DNA of 64,000 bases from Panopea generosa (taxonomy: Eukaryota > Mollusca > Bivalvia > Adapedonta > Hiatellidae): positions 2,897,001 through 2,961,000 of the forward strand of contig CM055897.1 in assembly GCA_029582155.1 (NCBI GenBank), given 5' to 3'. The notes under the pieces are model-generated. The model saw nothing but the letters and a program-made list of their open reading frames with translations. It was not told the DNA's origin and searched no databases. The number at the start of each line of letters is the position of its first letter. The first letter of the stretch is position 1. This document shows positions 49,735-57,013 of the stretch, in pieces. The translations under genes were made by a program, and so were the position numbers.

Positions 49735-52700
49735 CCACCTGAATATAAGAATGAATATATTTAATGTTAGCGAAAAGCACTTCAGTCTTCGCGAATATTA
49801 TAGTTGACTTCCAATAGTATCATCTTGTGAAAAATGAAAATTTTAACTTGCGCGATCGATTATTTAAACTACGTTTATACGTAAATCGTATTCAAAATAT
49901 ATGAATGTCAAACTACAAGTATAAAGTATATATATAACGATGTATAGAATAAGAGAGTCCTTTTCACAGAAGGGCACACGGTTACATCTGTTTTCTGCGA
50001 GAAACGACCTTTCTGTGTGCTAACATGACCTTGTACAGTTTAATAACTTGGCCTCTCTTATTTAAGCATGATGCCTCTTTAGTATTGTTATCTTAGTCTG
50101 ACCTTTCAGTGCATAGCTAGTATTCTAATCTTCTGATAACCCGCCCCGCCCCGATTCATTGTTTATCTAAGTAAGTTATGTATATATATCGCTGACCTTG
50201 GGGATTCCAAGAGGACCATTCAGCAAACATTAGCTACTACGGTGAAATTGTCTGTTGCTATCTAGTTCATTATATCTAACTATCAATATGTTTTCACTGT
50301 AAGCATGGATAAAATAAAGAAATGCACAAGACATGGTAGTCAGACCGTAAGACTCGCCATTACAACTATGTGGGTAGTTCCCTTTCTAACTTCCCATACA
50401 ACTGGCAATGCAACAAAACACATTAACTGCTCTCTTTCTTCTCACATTGCCTCACTGCTGACGCCGTTTGGTTCTCGTACATACATGCGTCATTCAGTTG
50501 ACCGTTCAATCTATAACATACGATTAAACCCAAGACAACCAAGTATACAGAATATATTCGGATTTGCCAAAGCTTAAAATCAAATTCAATCAAACATTAT
50601 CGCAGATCGACAATCTGATCACCTCGGCTTTTACGCTACGCAATCTACGGAGGATACGGAAATACCCGATGTTTCACGATTGGCAGATCGAGTGTAAAGA
50701 AACTGATAAGGTTTATTTATGCATAATTCTTGTGCTTGCTTACTGTATAATTCCTTATATGTACAAGGACATAATCATTGCAATCTGACTTTCATATATG
50801 TATTTACCGGTAAAGCAGTTTTATTGGATAGCGCCAACTTTTATTTTACGACAAAACATCTGAAAAACAGCCGGACTACTTTTTTATATATTCCTAGCTG
50901 TTCTACGCGTTTACTATGCAGCAGATAGTTTAAATTTTCATTCATATACTTTACTTGGGGTCGTCTCAAACTATAAATATCTGTTTATCTTTTAGATTTG
51001 AAATATAAAGATTAATTTCCATCTTTCTGCGTTTTATGCGAAGGTCTTTATTCGTTATGATTCGACATTCTTTACACATGCATAAAAAACAGAAAATGAA
51101 TTTAATCCTATAATAAATGTATCAGAATGCTAAATGTATGCATTCCCTCAGTATGCAGACGATTGTACTACTTTGTTAGACGATGGCATTGTATTTATTG
51201 ATAATGATGATGTAAATGTCCTACATTATATTTAAATCCAGTTTCATTCATACTTACCTACTCTCAGTTTTCTTTGGTTATGCGAGTATACTATCATTAC
51301 CGCCATTGGACGTTGGAAAACAAGTTATCATTAAAGAACTTGGTGATAAGATTCCGTTTCAACCATATTGCAGAGATCGACACAGAAGTTATATGTAATA
51401 CATATAAATTGTGCATGCCTTCGTATTCATTTCAGAGACATTACTGACGGTCAATGTTCACACACCTGTGACGGAAGCAGCACTGACCTGTGCTCCCAAA
51501 TTTTCATGTGTGGATAGGTGTACATTCGGGTACCAGACAGGCCACGATGGCTGTCCAACTTGCGTATGTTTGGAACCAGTGCTGTGTTAGTACTTGTTAG
51601 CCAAATAATTTTCATGTTTTAAAACACAAATAGTGAAAGCCACTCGGAACACCTTGGCTATTACTACGTAATAACCTCGGAAATAATACGGGGGCCGCCA
51701 TATTGCTGTGACCCGGCCTTTCTGCCGAGTACCAGACTAACACATGGCCGGACTACATTCAAAATGAAGACTATCATCCTGAAAACGTGCTCATTATGTT
51801 TACTAAAGAATAGAGACATGTATAGTGTTACTGGCAGAAAAAGCTTTGAAATAAAGCCTGCACGTCGAAAAGTCAGCCATTTTTGTTTACGATAATAACG
51901 GGAAGTAACTTGCCGGGGCAAATTACCAATTGGTGTATTCCTACAATTATTTACGAGGTCAAATACCGAAGATGACAGAATTTGCCGAGTATGTCCGATT
52001 GAGTGAAAGCAAGTTCATCAAACATCTACTAGGGATTTATAGAATGTTTGAAATAAGTATAATTGGCGAATCTACTGCAGTTTTGGTTTGATGAAAATAT
52101 GATATTTAGATCTTGCTGACCTAATAAACATCTGTCACATAATAGGTCAACACTAACTGTTACATAAATAGTTGAATTATGACGTTATTATTGTGATGCA
52201 ATGCACACATTACTACATACCAATGCAATATGTATATTTTGAATATCATTCGTGACAATTTTGTTTCATTTAAGTGAACGCCCATAACGAAGGACAGGTG
52301 CAGCTTGTTCCGGTGACGCATGCGCCCGCCACCAGTACACCAAATGTTTTTGGCGTAGGATGTTTAGGACCGTCCTGTTCCGCTATGAATGGATTAGGTA
52401 ATCCTTAAATAGTTAAATAAAATACATGTATTCAAGTCAAGTAGTAATATTATCTTGCAGTATTTTATACGTTATATTTTCAAATATATATATATTAATT
52501 TTAGTCTTCATTTCATTTTGATAATTATCACTATTTTGATTATATTATACTGACTTATCAATTATTAAATGTCAAAAAATATTTTATTTAGGCCAGTCAA
52601 ATATGTTCACGAATACTCTTCAAGGTGAACATATAGGACTAAATAATGCAGTAAATTCTGGACAGAACGGACATTTTCATTCAAACAATGGTGAAACTGG

Positions 52701-53572
52701 CGGAACCTCCGGAACTCAGTTCGGCCAATCAGTCAATAAACACACAATAAACACGGATAACAGTGGAGAACTGACCAATCAACTTACAGTAAATACGGAT
52801 AACAATGGAGAAACAACCAATCAACACGTTTCAAGTGTTGTCCAGAGCGGTACATTTTACGTTGGACAACATAGTACAGGAGCTGAGGTAGTCAACGTCT
52901 TCCATAAACCAAGTGCACACGCACCCAATCATGTTAATATGGCGACTGATGGAGGTACTAGGTTATGATATTACGATTCATCCATTTATATCCGTACTCA
53001 AATATATATTTTATTATAACACATGTACAAAGTTAGATGTGACAGACAGTAAGAATATCATATGACGCTGTTAAATTTCGATATATAAAAACAAAACATT
53101 GTTATCTAATGCAGTTTACAGAACAAACATTTAAACCTTGTATTTCTTGATTAATTGGATAAACATTTAGTCGACAAAATAATATACTTTTTAAAATAGT
53201 GTGTGTAAATACATTGAATAAGCAGAATTGAGTTTTCAAATCAAATGATAATTGGTGCTAATTATTAAACATATTCCAATTTAAAGCATACTATTGTTGC
53301 TAATACCCCGCTACCACTACTTGCTATTGTTGCTAATACCCCGCTACCACTACTTGCTATTGTTGCTAATACCCCGCTACCACTACTTGCTATTTGGAGG
53401 TAATTAAGCCATCATTATACTCTCTTTGAAATTTTTATAAAATATTCCGTTATCATAATTTGCTGTTTGGAATAGTTCAAAATCATTTCCGTTAGAAGTA
53501 TAAGCATTTTGTATTTGTTAAAAGTAGTTTCATGTCAGTAGATATGTTCATTGTTTTGAATTGTTGCAGAAT

Positions 53573-53631
<59 letters not shown>

Positions 53632-56600
53632 AGTGTTTATATGTTTCCGTTATGTGCAGATTGGAATTGTAAAAAAACAACAATTGCCTTATAGTTATGT
53701 ACTGTTGAAATGGTCGCAATTTACTTCATTATAATTATGTGCTGATAGAAAATGTTTCAAAATGTTTCCGTTGCCATTGTAAACTGTTTGAACTTGTTAC
53801 AATACGAAACATTTCCCATACCAATATGTACTGTTTGAAGTTGTTGCCACGTACTATATTACCACTTCTTCAATTAGTTCCAAAGTATTTACAAATTACT
53901 TGTTATTATGTGATGTTTTAAAAGTGGCGAAATCTGAACATTTTTTTATATCTCTCCTGTCATTGTTACAGTATCATTTTCTCTCGGATGAAGCTTCAAT
54001 CTCCGATTTGGTGAAACCTTTTTTGAGACTGGCAGATATTTTCAACACATTTGACATATCCGTTGTTGGAGGAAGTCATATAGATTGTAAATCATTATCA
54101 TAAAACATAATTCTTGACACACTGATCATTCATTGTTTTAATTTATTTAATAAATCATGAAAAAATATCAATAACTTGTACATTTTCGGGTCTTGCAGAC
54201 GAGTATCAATTATATGACTAATTTAGGTACAGATGACCGAATTCACTCTGCCATGGAGGCGTGCCCGGAGACAGTCACGTGTATAACAAGTTGTTCGGGG
54301 TCCTACAATCTCACCACCATTTCGGGCGTCTCATGTCCGAAATGCACGTGTCATCATGAAGGTAACAACAAGAGGTTTTGTTTATATGCTATGATGATTC
54401 TAAAAATACTTAGTACAAATTACCATGGTGAGTGTAATCTCACATGATAAACATATTGATAATTCCAATCTCGCTTTCATATATGTACTTAAAGCATTTT
54501 CATTGGATAACTCCAATGTTTTAAGACTTTCATTTTTCGATAAAAACCCTTGAGGCGTACTACATTTTTCGTTCCTAGCTGTTATGAATCCATTCGCGTT
54601 TTCTGTGCAGGGGATAGTATACATTTTCATTCTTAAACTTTACTAGAGGAGCGTCTAAAACTAAAAATATATCGTCAGGACTGGAATTGTAAGGATTAAA
54701 TTAATTTTTACTTCGTTTTTATGCATCTTGCTTTATTCGATTTGTGCGTGATTCGACATTCTTTACACATGCATATAAAATAGAAAAAAATCAAACTATA
54801 ATACAGTTCCAGTATGTTCAAAACATCATAAGACATACATTGGATAAAAAATACATTTAGGGAATTTTAGTGGTAATAGTCATCATCATTTAATACAATA
54901 ATATTTCACTGCCTGTGTACATAACGTCTAACACGTATAACGCCGAAACTAGCACTATGTTACCCACGTCCGTAGTCCGTTGTTATACTGAAAAGATAAA
55001 GAAACGCCGGGTGAATTTCATAGACACATAATCAGTTTTTGCAAACGATATTTACAGTTATATGCATATCAAGGTGTTTCCTTAATGACTTTGTCAATAA
55101 TTAAAATCACATTTACAAAATCATTAATGAAAAACCTTTACATACATATTTTAAAAATGTAAATATCGCTCACAATGGTTATTTAATGTGACTATGGTAT
55201 TCACCCAGCATTTTTTTACTCGTCGCAGCATAAATTGACCAGAATATCTGCCGAAATAGATAAACACAAACTACTTATATATACATATCATTTATAGTCA
55301 GCAAACATATAATCTGCTTATTTCTGTTTAAGTTTGAAGTGTATGTTAGTGCAGGCGACATTCTTAAGTATTGATTGGAAGAAATGTTCTACTAATATAG
55401 CTGATTGAATCTTTATATATAGAATGTTGGTGTTGATTTAGATGGTAGTACTAATTTTAAATATCTCAGCAGGACAAGCTTGTATGGGACCTTCTTGTGT
55501 AGTTCCTGTGTCTCACAGTAAGTAGTTATATTCTAAGAGCTTTAGAAGTATGTTTGATATACGAGTTTGTAACTCTTCAATATGGAGGCTGAAAAGGCTA
55601 TAGTTTTATGCTGAAGGTGTAATCCCACCATTGATTTGTGTTCGTTATTCTATAGTAAATAATAAATGTTTGAAGGCTTGTCATTCATAGGGAGACCCAA
55701 ATGAAAGAAATGAAGCTTACATTTTACTGTTTGTCAACCTCTGCACTATCAAAATATGATGAGAAAAGAAGGGGTCATGTGTCATATAAGAGATTTTTTC
55801 TGCTTAGTGAGTACACGGTTGTAAAAAATAGAAGTAGACTTCCGAAATCATGTATTCATACCCGTATTTCCAAGCATCTTTTTTTTTCTTAATTCACAAT
55901 TCAAACATAACAATGCTGTCAAAATGTTCAAAATATATCAATAATGCCATTCAAATAAAAAAAGAAAATTAAAATAAGGAAAATGCATTTTTAGAGAAGT
56001 AAAAACGAGGAGTTTTTATAACCGCCATTATGCAACTACCACACGGAAGCACTCCCTTTTTCCTTTTTCTAATGGTGGTACTATGCCTGAATATCGAACA
56101 ACAAAATATCAAATTACCATCAGTCTGTATTGACATACACTTCTTATCTCGTACTATCCATTTACTTCCTCTTGGCCTACCATTTGCCTTTGCTACAAGT
56201 AGTCACAATGGTTTTACCAAGTTGCGTAATTGGACTGTAATCCGTTATCTTAATTTGTGATGAATATGATATGGTGGCAATATATACTAAATACCATTTT
56301 AATCATACAAATATGCATACATTGATTCAGTTGTTTGAACTGCAACCCTGTTAAAATCCTAAACAATTTAGCATGATATGTCATTGAAAACCAAAGAAAA
56401 TAATTAGATATAAATACAATCTCATAACATGTTATGTAATATTCACCGTCGTTTATTGTGTACGTGTTTTCTTGTGTATACTTATTAGTACTTGTTTTAT
56501 GCATGTGTTGACCAATATTGCATTATATTTATTATCTGCGTTGTGCTTCGGTATGAATTATGTAAAAGCAATAGAGATCGGATGCAATAAGTATGTAAAC

Positions 56601-57013
56601 GAAGATATGATGCCGTCTTGTTGTGATGTTCATATTGAAAAACGTCCTATATTATCTTAAATATATATCAAATGTACTCTCACCACTTTGCAATCATTTT
56701 GCACATATTTCCTTACTAGTAAATGTACTTATGAGCAACCTGCTCATATTGCCATGCTCTTAGAACATTAAAAACAGTCTGGCGGAACACTTTAAAAGTA
56801 TGCAAATTGCTTATTTAATGGTTTATTCGACTCAAACTGAACCATACAGCTGACTTGTGTTTTCGCTGTGTTTTAGTTCCAGATATTTTACCAGCAGCGA
56901 CGTTATCTCCAGGCCAGTGTGTAGCCATTTTACATTGTGTGATGACGTGCCAGTCGGGTTATGACATAGGGGAATACGGACAAAATGGCTGCCCAACTTG
57001 CACGTGCTTGTAA
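36806..57013 (+). CDS. Gene 2: secreted multi-domain antistasin-like inhibitor locus
   Basis: A signal-peptide exon is followed by 15 exons found by GT-AG sites, every internal one phase 1 at both ends. Nine encode one antistasin-type domain each (consensus C-x5-C-x3-C-x10-14-C-x2-C-x-C). Three encode a CxGPSC module, one is an Asn/Gln/Gly-rich spacer and one is Ser-rich. Three exons carry stops (45467, 51590, 57013), so splicing of one promoter to alternative last exons would give about 209, 468 or 685 residues. Antistasins (leech antistasin, hirustasin, guamerin) inhibit serine proteases through a loop between the second and third Cys. Here the residue after the second Cys is Pro, Met, Ile, Met, Met, Pro, Val, Ile and Val in order, which suggests elastase/chymotrypsin-type targets. 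I found no second signal-peptide exon downstream, but tandem paralogues with a missed first exon remain possible. Confidence 0.8.
37130..37500 (+). repeat. Interspersed repeat R2, copy 2
   Basis: Inverted relative to 28370-28760. In intron 1 of gene 2. Shared segments cover GAAATTCTCATCAAAACAAT, ACCATTCCCAGCAATTTGTG and TATATAAGTCC near its end. Confidence 0.75.
38545..38790 (+). mobile_element. SINE family B
   Basis: The tRNA-like head GATTAGCTCAGTCGGTAACG, then GCGTTCGAATCCCCAC, has good A and B boxes, but the anticodon stem does not pair without a bulge. The tail AACAGGTACTTGCGGAGATT corresponds to copies at 13498 and 27235. In intron 1 of gene 2. Confidence 0.75.
38935..39168 (+). CDS. 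Gene 2 exon 2: linker and antistasin domain 1 (short)
   Basis: Acceptor TTACAG and donor G|GTATGA. It contains a possible KRQAKR dibasic processing site after the signal peptide, a Ser/Gly/Met-rich linker, and then C-x6-C-x3-C-x7-C-x2-C-x-C. The third inter-cysteine loop is much shorter than the 13 residues of most siblings, so this domain may have lost the inhibitory fold. P1-position residue is Pro. Confidence 0.8.
39190..39275 (+). repeat. (CT)n/(GT)n microsatellite
   Basis: CT dinucleotides, then GTGC/GTGT repeats, inside the 259-bp intron between exons 2 and 3 of gene 2. Confidence 0.9.
39428..39640 (+). CDS. Gene 2 exon 3: antistasin domain 2
   Basis: Acceptor ATTGCAG and donor G|GTAAGA, phase 1-1. 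C-x5-C-M-L-S-C-x13-C-Q-T-C-S-C with the conserved Y-K-L and G before the fourth Cys. Ends with a repeated polar stretch, RKNDTRKNDT. P1-position residue is Met, as in the leech elastase inhibitor guamerin. Confidence 0.88.
40180..40385. mobile_element. MITE with CAGTAGAACTTCG termini, full copy
   Basis: The left terminus CAGTAGAACTTCGATGGCTC is mirrored by GAGCCAACGAAGTTCTACTG at the right (one mismatch), with TA on both sides at 40178-40179 and 40386-40387. Length is 206 bp with no coding capacity. Same family as 26179-26364. Confidence 0.85.
40429..40571 (+). repeat. TRIM 5' LTR
   Basis: 143 bp, begins TGTCACAGTG and ends CTGTAACA. It differs from the 3' LTR at three positions: C/T in the CTACTC/TTACTC segment, T/G just before TTCGG, and G/A near the end. 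Confidence 0.88.
40476..40548 (+). tRNA. tRNA-like (TGT, Thr-type) in the 5' LTR, probably not a functional tRNA
   Basis: D arm GCTC/GAGC, anticodon stem TTCGC/GCGAA with loop CCTGTAA (anticodon TGT at 40509-40511), and T arm TCGGG/CCCGG around TTCGAGT. The A box TAGCTCAGACGG and B box GGTTCGAGTCC match Pol III consensus. Against function, position 33 is C instead of the near-universal T and the acceptor stem pairs poorly. It is part of the LTR, not an independent gene. Confidence 0.6.
40680..40822 (+). repeat. TRIM 3' LTR
   Basis: 143 bp, about 98% identical to the 5' LTR by eye, which indicates a fairly recent insertion. Confidence 0.88.
40727..40799 (+). tRNA. tRNA-like (TGT, Thr-type) in the 3' LTR, probably not a functional tRNA
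   Basis: Identical tRNA-like core to the 5' LTR copy, with anticodon-position TGT at 40760-40762, C33 and intact A and B boxes. Read from here, Pol III transcription would run into the host intron. Confidence 0.6.
41223..41341. mobile_element. TATACTGA-family MITE, short copy
   Basis: The left end TATACTGAACGTTACAGCTA, then ACCCGCCA, is mirrored by the right end reading TGACGGGTTAGCTGTTCCGT then TCAGTATA. About 119 bp with a nearly continuous palindrome. TA-rich flanks allow a TA duplication. Confidence 0.8.
41400..43200 (-). mobile_element. Internally deleted non-LTR retrotransposon (jockey/CR1-like)
   Basis: On the minus strand an endonuclease part is followed directly by the C-terminal tail of a LINE ORF2, with the reverse transcriptase core absent. 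The presumed 3' end has GGCAATAAAATCTG near 41410. The 5' end is truncated near 43190. It lies antisense in intron 3 of gene 2. Confidence 0.8.
41897..43177 (-). pseudogene. LINE ORF2 remnant: APE endonuclease fused to C-terminal tail
   Basis: The upstream piece (43177-42752) has CFTETHL, SGGLLVYVSN, IWIEI and VILGDINED, the hallmarks of the apurinic-type endonuclease of jockey/CR1-group LINEs. A frameshift near 42755 leads into INEPTRVT and DPIVIL with DVTDHYGTYI, the end of that domain. The 42637-41897 frame then jumps to the post-RT tail: LMKEIGWISLSDRRK then LVLIYKMKNGLVPDFY, SSIKLWNELSPEIRN, and a terminal C-x-H-x-C-like segment SLCETENATHYFFKC. Several hundred codons of polymerase are missing between them. 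The junction lies close to 42440-42480. Confidence 0.82.
43829..43912 (+). CDS. Gene 2 exon 4: Ser/Gly-rich linker with two possible donors
   Basis: Acceptor CCAACAG. Two donors are both in phase 1: TCAG|GTATGA after 43861 (11-codon version) and AAAG|GTATCT after 43912 (28-codon version, adding M-T-S-L-P-I-G-G-K-G-S). No cysteines. A flexible spacer between domains. Confidence 0.6.
45232..45285 (+). CDS. Gene 2 exon 5: CxGPSC module 1
   Basis: Acceptor TTTCAG and donor G|GTAACC, phase 1-1. It encodes DILVSGLDCLGPSCSAKNG. The C-L-G-P-S-C-S-A core recurs in exon 12 and, changed to C-M-G-P-S-C, in exon 15. Function unknown; the two cysteines may form a tight disulphide loop. Confidence 0.75.
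45439..45467 (+). CDS. Gene 2 alternative terminal exon 6
   Basis: A strong polypyrimidine acceptor (TTCTTTTCCAG) leads to D-C-D-L-T-K-A-D-V and stop TGA, in the phase left by exon 5. AATAAA follows 74 bp after the stop, so this is a credible last exon of a short two-domain isoform of about 209 residues (226 with the long exon 4). Confidence 0.65.
45541..45546 (+). promoter_or_regulatory. Poly(A) signal AATAAA after exon 6
   Basis: Canonical hexamer 74 bp downstream of the exon 6 stop codon, supporting transcript termination there. Confidence 0.55.
45556..45662. repeat. Short tandem repeat (CTGCCACTTGTT)
   Basis: CTGCCACTTGTTCATTATAT occurs about three and a half times at 30-45-bp spacing. 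Poly-G runs follow at 45708-45723. Confidence 0.75.
46193..46402 (+). CDS. Gene 2 exon 7: Thr/Pro linker and antistasin domain 3
   Basis: Acceptor AATCTAG and donor G|GTAAGA, phase 1-1. A mucin-like Thr/Pro/Ala/Ser stretch (KPATITPTTPATTTKQP), a likely O-glycosylation zone, precedes C-x5-C-I-L-Y-C-x13-C-K-S-C-T-C. P1-position residue is Ile. Confidence 0.88.
46840..47086. mobile_element. TATACTGA-family MITE, longer copy
   Basis: The left end TATACTGAAGCGAACAGCTA, then ACCCGCCA, mirrors the right end GGTTAGCTGCTCCGCTCAGT then ATA. About 247 bp in the intron between gene 2 exons 7 and 8. The unrelated interior differs in length from 41223-41341, as expected of a MITE family. Confidence 0.8.
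47291..47458 (+). CDS. Gene 2 exon 8: Pro-rich linker and antistasin domain 4
   Basis: Acceptor TTTTCAG and donor C|GTACGT, phase 1-1. Proline-rich leader, then C-x5-C-M-A-T-C-R-Y-G-Y-x10-C-P-E-C-K-C. P1-position residue is Met. The CRYGY motif is a close match to canonical antistasin repeats. Confidence 0.88.
47490..47700 (-). mobile_element. SINE family C
   Basis: The plus strand shows TTATATATGGCATATCCAGT, AAGTTTTTGGAGCGAGTGCG and CTTGAACCTACGACCCTGG, the reverse complement of a full family C element. It sits just inside the intron after exon 8. Confidence 0.75.
48283..48441 (+). CDS. Gene 2 exon 9: antistasin domain 5
   Basis: Acceptor GATTATAG and donor G|GTGAGC, phase 1-1. Pro-rich leader, then C-x5-C-M-K-T-C-x13-C-P-Q-C-T-C. 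P1-position residue is Met. Confidence 0.87.
48737..48932. repeat. Poly-C tracts and (CA)n
   Basis: Long cytosine runs at about 48737-48764 and 48881-48915, followed by a CA dinucleotide tract. In the intron between exons 9 and 10. Confidence 0.9.
49015..49128 (+). CDS. Gene 2 exon 10: antistasin domain 6
   Basis: Acceptor TTCCACAG and donor G|GTATTT, phase 1-1. C-x5-C-P-N-I-C-T-I-G-Y-K-C-D-D-I-G-C-P-S-C-T-C. It has an extra seventh cysteine in the third loop, unpaired in the standard pattern. P1-position residue is Pro. Confidence 0.85.
49970..50028 (+). pseudogene. Antistasin exon broken at the third cysteine
   Basis: A good acceptor (CCTTTTCACAG) is followed in the locus's usual phase by E-G-H-T-V-T-S-V-F-C-E-K-R-P-F-C-V-L-T and then TGA. 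This is the start of an antistasin domain (C-x5-C-x3-), closest to exon 10, which has C-E-R-P-L-S-C. The stop sits where the third cysteine codon should be, so a TGT or TGC has become TGA. Sequence after it no longer resembles the domain. It could be a dead exon or a short alternative terminal exon. Confidence 0.65.
50765..51135. repeat. Intronic paralogous segment, copy 1
   Basis: Shares CTTTCATATATGTA, TTCCTAGCTGTT, TTTTCATTC, CTAAAAATAT-type words and GATTCGACATTCTTTACACA followed by TGCATA with 54455-54840. It marks a segmental duplication within the locus. Confidence 0.7.
51436..51590 (+). CDS. Gene 2 alternative terminal exon 11: antistasin domain 7
   Basis: Acceptor ATTTCAG, 2+51 codons ending TAG. 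C-x5-C-V-D-R-C-T-F-G-Y-x7-C-P-T-C-V-C then L-E-P-V-L-C-stop. P1-position residue is Val. AATAAA at 51850-51855 follows 260 bp after the stop. Using it gives an isoform of about 468 residues. Confidence 0.82.
51850..51855 (+). promoter_or_regulatory. Poly(A) signal AATAAA after exon 11
   Basis: Canonical hexamer 260 bp past the exon 11 stop codon. Confidence 0.4.
52275..52397 (+). CDS. Gene 2 exon 12: CxGPSC module 2
   Basis: Acceptor CATTTAAG and donor G|GTAATC, phase 1-1. A polar, His/Ala/Thr leader ends in G-V-G-C-L-G-P-S-C-S-A-M-N-G, nearly the same as exon 5. It begins the third block of the locus. Confidence 0.78.
52592..52954 (+). CDS. Gene 2 exon 13: Asn/Gln/Gly/His-rich spacer
   Basis: Acceptor TATTTAG and donor G|GTACTA, phase 1-1, 120 codons without a cysteine. 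Two near-repeats, INTDNSGELTNQ and VNTDNNGETTNQ, lie side by side. The composition resembles disordered or self-assembling regions of extracellular matrix proteins, but no family is recognised. Confidence 0.75.
53292..53390. repeat. 33-bp unit, three exact tandem copies
   Basis: TATTGTTGCTAATACCCCGC followed by TACCACTACTTGC, three times without a difference, implying a recent expansion. Confidence 0.92.
53577..53632. repeat. (TTA)n microsatellite
   Basis: About 18 TTA trinucleotides with one AGT interruption. Gives a poly-Asn frame on the minus strand that is not coding. Confidence 0.92.
54227..54361 (+). CDS. Gene 2 exon 14: antistasin domain 8
   Basis: Acceptor chosen at ACTAATTTAG because it restores phase 1. 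The stronger-looking TCTTGCAG 28 bp upstream would put a TAA in frame. C-x5-C-I-T-S-C-x13-C-P-K-C-T-C. P1-position residue is Ile. Donor G|GTAACA. Confidence 0.78.
54455..54840. repeat. Intronic paralogous segment, copy 2
   Basis: Paralogue of 50765-51135, located about 95 bp after exon 14. Substantially diverged, so the duplication is not recent. Confidence 0.7.
55470..55517 (+). CDS. Gene 2 exon 15: CxGPSC module 3
   Basis: Acceptor ATCTCAG and donor A|GTAAGT, phase 1-1, only 48 bp. Encodes A-G-Q-A-C-M-G-P-S-C-V-V-P-V-S-H. Third copy of the two-cysteine module. An acceptor three bases downstream (CAGCAG) would shift the phase, so the first is preferred. Confidence 0.68.
55670..56060 (+). 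repeat. Interspersed repeat R1, copy 2
   Basis: Parallel to 14335-14600 and inverted relative to 60670-61060. Starts near CATTCATAGGGAGACCCAAA and ends near ATAACCGCCATTATGC. Lies in the intron between exons 15 and 16. Confidence 0.75.
56877..57013 (+). CDS. Gene 2 terminal exon 16: antistasin domain 9
   Basis: Acceptor GTGTTTTAG, 2+45 codons ending TAA. C-x5-C-V-M-T-C-Q-S-G-Y-x10-C-P-T-C-T-C then L-stop, so the protein ends right after the last cysteine. P1-position residue is Val. Joining exons 1-5, 7-10 and 12-16 gives 685 residues. Confidence 0.85.

Larger units (their letters stand above)
49129..51435. other. Gene 2 intron 10, with exon relic and duplicated segment
   Basis: It contains a (GA)n tract at about 49688-49730, the stop-broken antistasin exon at 49970-50028, and a segment at 50765-51135 that is paralogous to 54455-54840 in a later intron. 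No further intact exon seen. Confidence 0.6.
52980..54226. other. Gene 2 intron 13, simple repeats only
   Basis: Holds a 33-bp unit in three exact copies (53292-53390) and a (TTA)n tract (53577-53632). No exon recognised. Confidence 0.6.

Noticed and set aside
50305..50577. Open frame of 90 codons in gene 2 intron 10
   Set aside because: No splice context in phase with the neighbouring exons, and no cysteines or domain motifs.
51775..51893. Possible new first exon for a second antistasin gene (M-K-T-I-I-L-K...)
   Set aside because: The start is followed by charged residues rather than a signal-peptide core, and there is no phase 1 donor in the right position.
54199..54226. Upstream acceptor TCTTGCAG for antistasin exon 14
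   Set aside because: Using it with the phase 1 donors of the locus gives an in-frame TAA after seven complete codons. The weaker ACTAATTTAG acceptor keeps the domain frame.
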